Origin: Dipteronia dyeriana | Lineage: Eukaryota > Streptophyta > Magnoliopsida > Sapindales > Sapindaceae | Length of the DNA: 64,000 nucleotides | Assembly (NCBI GenBank): GCA_032871835.1 | Contig: CM065296.1 | Coordinates: forward strand, 121,034,146-121,098,145 | Direction of reading: 5' to 3' | In this document: in pieces, positions 60,231 through 64,000 of the stretch | How the letters are laid out: the number at the start of each line of letters is the position of its first letter | How positions within the stretch are numbered: position 1 is the stretch's first letter | Translations under genes and position numbers: made by a program | Notes under the pieces: model-generated | Told to the model about the DNA's origin: nothing | The model's input: the letters and a program-made list of their open reading frames with translations, nothing else | Database searches by the model: none

Positions 60231-60581
60231 TATCACCGGTTTTACATTCGGGTCTACTGTGAGATGGTGAGATATTATTCGGGTATATATCCCGACCATG
60301 TCTTCATGACTCCAAGCGAACTCATCCATGTACTCTTTAAGTAGATCAATGAGGCTTTGTTTGACTTTTCCTTCCAGGTTGGCCCCAATCTTGATCTTTT
60401 TATCTGGTTCATCTTCTTTCAAGATGATTTCATCGACCGGTTCAGTTTTGGATTCATTCGGCTCTTCCCTTGGATCGAATTCGAATGACAGTGGCTCTTT
60501 GCTCTGATTTGGCTGTGTTATAGTGCAAACCTGCTCATTCTTGTCCTTGTATACTGACGTGTTAGCTCTTCGGACCATCTT

Positions 60582-60960
60582 TTAGGATCCCTTGACTACC
60601 CCGACCCCCTGTTTGGTCGGGAACTTGATCATTAAGGCATAAGTTGCTGTTACGACATTAGTTTTATTTAAGAATGGCCGACCCAACAACGCATTATACG
60701 GCCAATTGTCTAAGTCTACTACCAAGAAGTCGAGCAATATAGTTCTCTGACAAGGTGTCGCTCCGATCTTCACAAGTAGCTTTATCGTCCCGATCAACCC
60801 GACCTCAATTCCCTCGAATCCTCTGAGTGGAATGTGGAAAGGTTGTAGGTCCTTTCGGTCCAACCTGAGTTGATCGTAGACAACTACATTGAGAATGTCT
60901 GTCGAACTTCCATTGTCTATCAAGATTCTCCTAACTTCCCGGTGACCAATCCGGGCACTT
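60582..60960 (-). pseudogene. Tat protease region
   Basis: An aspartic-protease signature RILIDNGSSTDIL lies near 60895-60930, followed by YNALLGRPFLN, a second element typical of Gypsy proteases. A stop at 60582-60584 and one near 61035 bound the open stretch; the frame otherwise continues unchanged on both sides. Confidence 0.8.
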
Positions 60961-61034
60961 ATGACTAAGGCGACATTTGGCCGAACGTCGACCCCATGTG
61001 AGTCTGCTTCTGTGAACGTTATTGGGTCCCATCT

Positions 61035-62893
61035 TTATTTTACCCTTTTCGGGTCTGGCTCCATCGAGTTCACATCAAAGTTATGTCTTGCTTCTAATGC
61101 TTCTTTAATTTCCTGTGTTCGCTCTCGGTTACTTCTCCTAGTGGATGGTCCACCAAAGATCGTATGCATTACTTGATTGGCCTCTGGACTGGCCCTTTGG
61201 CTTCGACCAGAGCTGTGATCGACCCTTATCTCTTTATTTGTTTCTGATTTCTCATCCTTTTTCAAGATTACATCTTGTAGTTGTCCTTCCCGAATAAAGA
61301 TTTCTATGTAATGTCTGAGCTGGTAACACTTGGATGTCTCATGACCGGTTTCTTTATGGAATCGACATTATTTGGTGATATCTCTCCGGGCGAACTGAGA
61401 CTGTCGTTGTGGCTTTTGTACCATATTCTTTGTTTTCAGAATGACCAGGATTTCCTCATATTTTTTCCGAAGAGGGGTGTAATTGGTATATCTACCTCGG
61501 TATTTTTTCGTGGTCTGTTCGGTATTACGCCCATTTTTCCCGTTCTTGCTCTTTTCTTTGTTGTTTCCTTTCTGTTTTCCCTTTTGGTTCTGCACCTTAG
61601 ACTCAGCGTCCTTCTCGGGTTTTCCTCCATGCATGTAGCGTCCTCCAGTGGCTAACTTTTATTCTTCGGCTAGTGCATATCCTCCTGCCATGTCCATCAT
61701 ATCTGCATATCTGCATATCTGGTTAGTCGGGCTCTTCTTAAGTCAAAAGACAACCGTCCATTCTGTAGGTTGTTGATGAATGCAGCAATTATTGCTTCAT
61801 CATTTACGCTGTATATTTCTGATACTGCTTGGCCGAACCTTCCCAGGTATTTCTTCAGCGACTCATCTTTCCCTTGTTTTATTTGAGAAAGGTAAGCCAC
61901 TGGTTTTTTCCTGTGAACATTGCTCAGAAATTGCCTTGAGAAACTCTTGCTCAGTTCACTGAAACTTCTGATGTTTGCTAGGGGCAGTCTTCCAAACCAT
62001 CTTGAGCCCATGTCTCCTAGAGTTTGTGGAAAGTTGAGGCATAGTAAGGGATCGCTATGGGCATACTGGGTCATAGCACTTTTATAGCGTCTGACATGTT
62101 CTTTTGGGTCGGTATCCTTCTTGAACTGCTCCACGTGTGGCATCCTGAATCTTTTCGGGAATGAAGTCTGTAAGATGTCCCTGGTAAACGGGCTGTCAGA
62201 ATCCTCGTCAGATAAATCGTTATACCCATAACATCTGACCAGTGCGTCCATTTGACACCTATTGTTCTCGACTTCTCTAGTTAGGCTCTGGATTGCGACA
62301 ACCCTGTTTCCCACCGGACTCCCCTGATGATTGAACTGCTGGGTGATTGTCATTCCTCTTTCCAGCTCTTTACTTTGATACCGGTTTTCACGTATGATTC
62401 CATGATGACGCTTGCGATGGTGCCGATCGCTATCTTCTGATGACGACCGATACTTGTACCGGTCATGTTTGCGGTGTCTAGCATAAACTGTCTGATACTA
62501 GTTCTGCTTCTGGCATGGTCGTTCCTCTTCAGATGTTTCATGTCCAACCTGATTGATTGGAGTAGAGTTCCTTCTGGCTTCCGGTGTATTTTGTTCTGGC
62601 CCTACTACAACCGAACGAAGCCTCGCAGGTGGGAGGTTAGGAGTTTACGCCTCTACAGCCAGTCGATCAACTCCTTCATTTGTTACGTCTGCCACCAATT
62701 GTTGCAACGCTTCTCGGAAACGTTGTGTCAGATCTCCACTGGTTGGAGGAACTTGTTGTATCCCTGCCAAGAATATAGGTTGGTTCTCCATGGTTGCAGC
62801 GAGATCTCGCGAGGTGCTGCCAACGTGGAAGTTATATGGAGATTTTTGGACATCTTCGGAACTGCTTCTGCTTCTGCTTCTGCTTCCTGTCAT
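61035..62893 (-). pseudogene. Tat gag with zinc knuckle
   Basis: The frame starts at ATG 62893 (MTGSRSRSRSSSEDVQ). It is broken by stops near 62645 and 62500 and continues as the retrotransposon gag domain (MPHVEQFKKDTDPKEHVRRY, GSRWFGRLPLANIRSFSELS, IKQGKDESLKKYLGRFGQAV). An 8-bp direct duplication near 61700-61720 (atgcagat, minus) shifts the frame and causes the stop at 61697. Downstream, a Lys/Asn-rich stretch leads to a stop (61368) and the knuckle-like CRFHKETGHETSKC near 61325-61367. Confidence 0.83.
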
Positions 62894-62920
62894 TATCCTT
62901 AATTAAATCGGAGGTTCAAC

Positions 62921-62938
62921 CCTTCATTCTAGCGCCAA
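62921..62938 (-). other. Tat primer-binding site candidate
   Basis: The minus strand reads TTGGCGCTAGAATGAAGG one base inside the LTR end (CGTCAACA). TGGCGC-type sequences are common Gypsy primer-binding sites; I cannot name the tRNA. Confidence 0.55.
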
Positions 62939-62939
62939 T

Positions 62940-63832
62940 TGTTGACGTCGATTTCTGAATGTATCAGAAAAGCCAACACGGATTGGATTTCAGCTGTGAT
63001 TTCAAAGAGAAAGAGATAAGAGAAAGTAATCAAGACACAAGTTTTTACGTGGTAAAACTCCGATGACCGGAGAAACGTCCACGGGTGGTTGAATGATCAA
63101 CCAAGCCAAAATCCACTATGAAATTATAATATTACAATTCTCCGATCTCTCTTTCTTCTCTCTGTATTTTTCTATGATTACTTGTATATATTTTTTTTGG
63201 TGAGATTATGAGTCTATTTATATGTTTATAGAACCCTAATATGCTTTGTACAAGTAATAGATCTTTGCATTTAATTATGATTATTTACTTGCTTGAAGCG
63301 GACTGTCTTCTTTCCTGTTTCAGAGTCTTGTATTGAAATCGAATGAGACTCTGGTAATGTAGTCTAATTAGGACTTGTTTCCTTATAAGAGCGTAGTCTT
63401 TTTAAATAAATAAAGTTGTTGCCTGATTGAGAACCCTTCCTGCTCAGTACTCTGTTCTCATTGAGATTCCTTTTTGATATGGATATCTTTGTGTATTTAA
63501 TGACCTAATCCGTGTGAGCTAAGTGCTAGGCTTTTTATTTAGTTTTCTTCATATTTGTCCCGAGTAAGGACAATACCCGCTGGTTCCGAGTAACATCATT
63601 TGATCCCGAGTAGAAACGTCATTTAACCAGTCCCGAGTGTTGTTACCTGATCCCGAGTAATATATGATGTCGATTGACCCTAAGTTGGTTTTGTTCAACA
63701 TCTGCTTACTCGGGTTTTCTTTTCTTCGGTGATGTCTTGTAGGATATTTTCTGAATGTCTAATCGAATGTCCACCTGGCAATTTATCCTTTTTGTTGATG
63801 ACGTGTACGTACGATAAAATTCACATATGACA
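62940..63832 (-). repeat. 5' LTR of the Tat element (right copy)
   Basis: 893 bp, aligned end to end with 51801-52690; about 46 differences by hand. The TATA box (TATAAATAG on minus) at 63213-63222 would drive the genomic transcript leftwards. Confidence 0.9.
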
Positions 63833-63837
63833 TATAT

Positions 63838-64000
63838 AATAATATAATATATTAAATAAAATAAAATAAATTATAAAATAGTTGAAAGAGTGAGTGAGAG
63901 ATGTTAGAGATCGTAGAGAATAAAGATAATAAGAGAGTAGGGAAGTAGAGAATATGTAGAGAATGAGGTGAGGGTGATGAGGGTATTTATAGGAAAATGT
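63838..64000 (-). mobile_element. hAT element, part right of the Tat insertion
   Basis: AT-rich sequence, then on the minus strand a promoter-like 'cctataaataccctc' (63978-63992) and a CT-rich leader reading towards the insertion site. With 51630-51800 it would place a promoter and leader next to a transposase C-terminus, as in an internally deleted element. Confidence 0.4.

Larger units (their letters stand above)
51801..63832 (-). mobile_element. Gypsy LTR retrotransposon, Tat lineage, 12.0 kb
   Basis: LTRs 51801-52690 and 62940-63832, with a perfect TATAT target duplication (51796-51800, 63833-63837). Minus-strand order: gag, zinc knuckle, protease, RT, RNase H, second (additional) RNase H, integrase. 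Then come tandem repeats and a long 3' region with a plus-strand gene. An additional RNase H upstream of integrase and an antisense extra gene near the 3' LTR are hallmarks of Tat elements. The LTRs differ at about 5% of positions by hand count, so it is younger than Copia 2. The coding region has many stops and frameshifts. Confidence 0.92.

Noticed and set aside
51801..63832. Integrated pararetrovirus or viral sequence
   Set aside because: Paired LTRs, a 5-bp target duplication, integrase and Tat-type domain order identify a Gypsy retrotransposon.

Overview
This is nuclear DNA from a flowering plant, most likely a eudicot. The evidence is AT-rich intergenic DNA, intron-rich genes with GT-AG introns and one AT-AC intron, plant-type LTR retrotransposons, SINEs and hAT elements, and four genes of plant type. 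The species cannot be named from the window. I assembled the exons by hand; all exon phases close for the three multi-exon genes.

Genes, all on the minus strand: (1) 21564-25970, an SKU5-similar (SKS4-8 clade) apoplastic multicopper-oxidase-like protein, 8 exons, 539 aa. (2) 33811-34140, a 109-aa conserved plant protein with one membrane segment and a coiled coil. (3) 34806-37565, CTU1/NCS6 (ROL5), the cytosolic tRNA 2-thiolation enzyme, 10 exons, 360 aa, with a U12-type AT-AC intron. (4) 39378-46806, a ubiquitin-like-domain protein of the 'large proline-rich BAG6-like' type, 18 coding exons, 1003 aa, with a large 5'-UTR intron and a tandemly duplicated exon. The genes look independent; nothing suggests that they act together.

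Left flank (1-21 kb) is repeat territory. A Copia element on the minus strand (1-3643) has lost RT/RNase H. A second, plus-strand Copia element of Tork/Tnt1 type (4699-10299) has both LTRs and a 5-bp target duplication, and sits inside a five-copy, ~190-bp tandem array. After these come a degraded Copia gag relic, an AP2/ERF gene fragment, two adjacent foldback hAT elements (14460-16195), a nested MITE cluster (17055-19084) and a SINE with a 16-bp target duplication.

Middle (26-39 kb): several MITE-like elements, a second SINE with a 16-bp target duplication, and AT-rich DNA around the small gene and CTU1.

Right end (51.1-64 kb): a hAT deletion derivative is split by a 12-kb Gypsy element of the Tat lineage (51801-63832, minus). 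The Tat element has an additional RNase H, ~123-bp tandem repeats, and an intron-containing gene on its antisense strand (53186-56129). All element polyproteins here are broken by stops or frameshifts except one unbroken 489-codon RT-RNase H frame in Copia 2.
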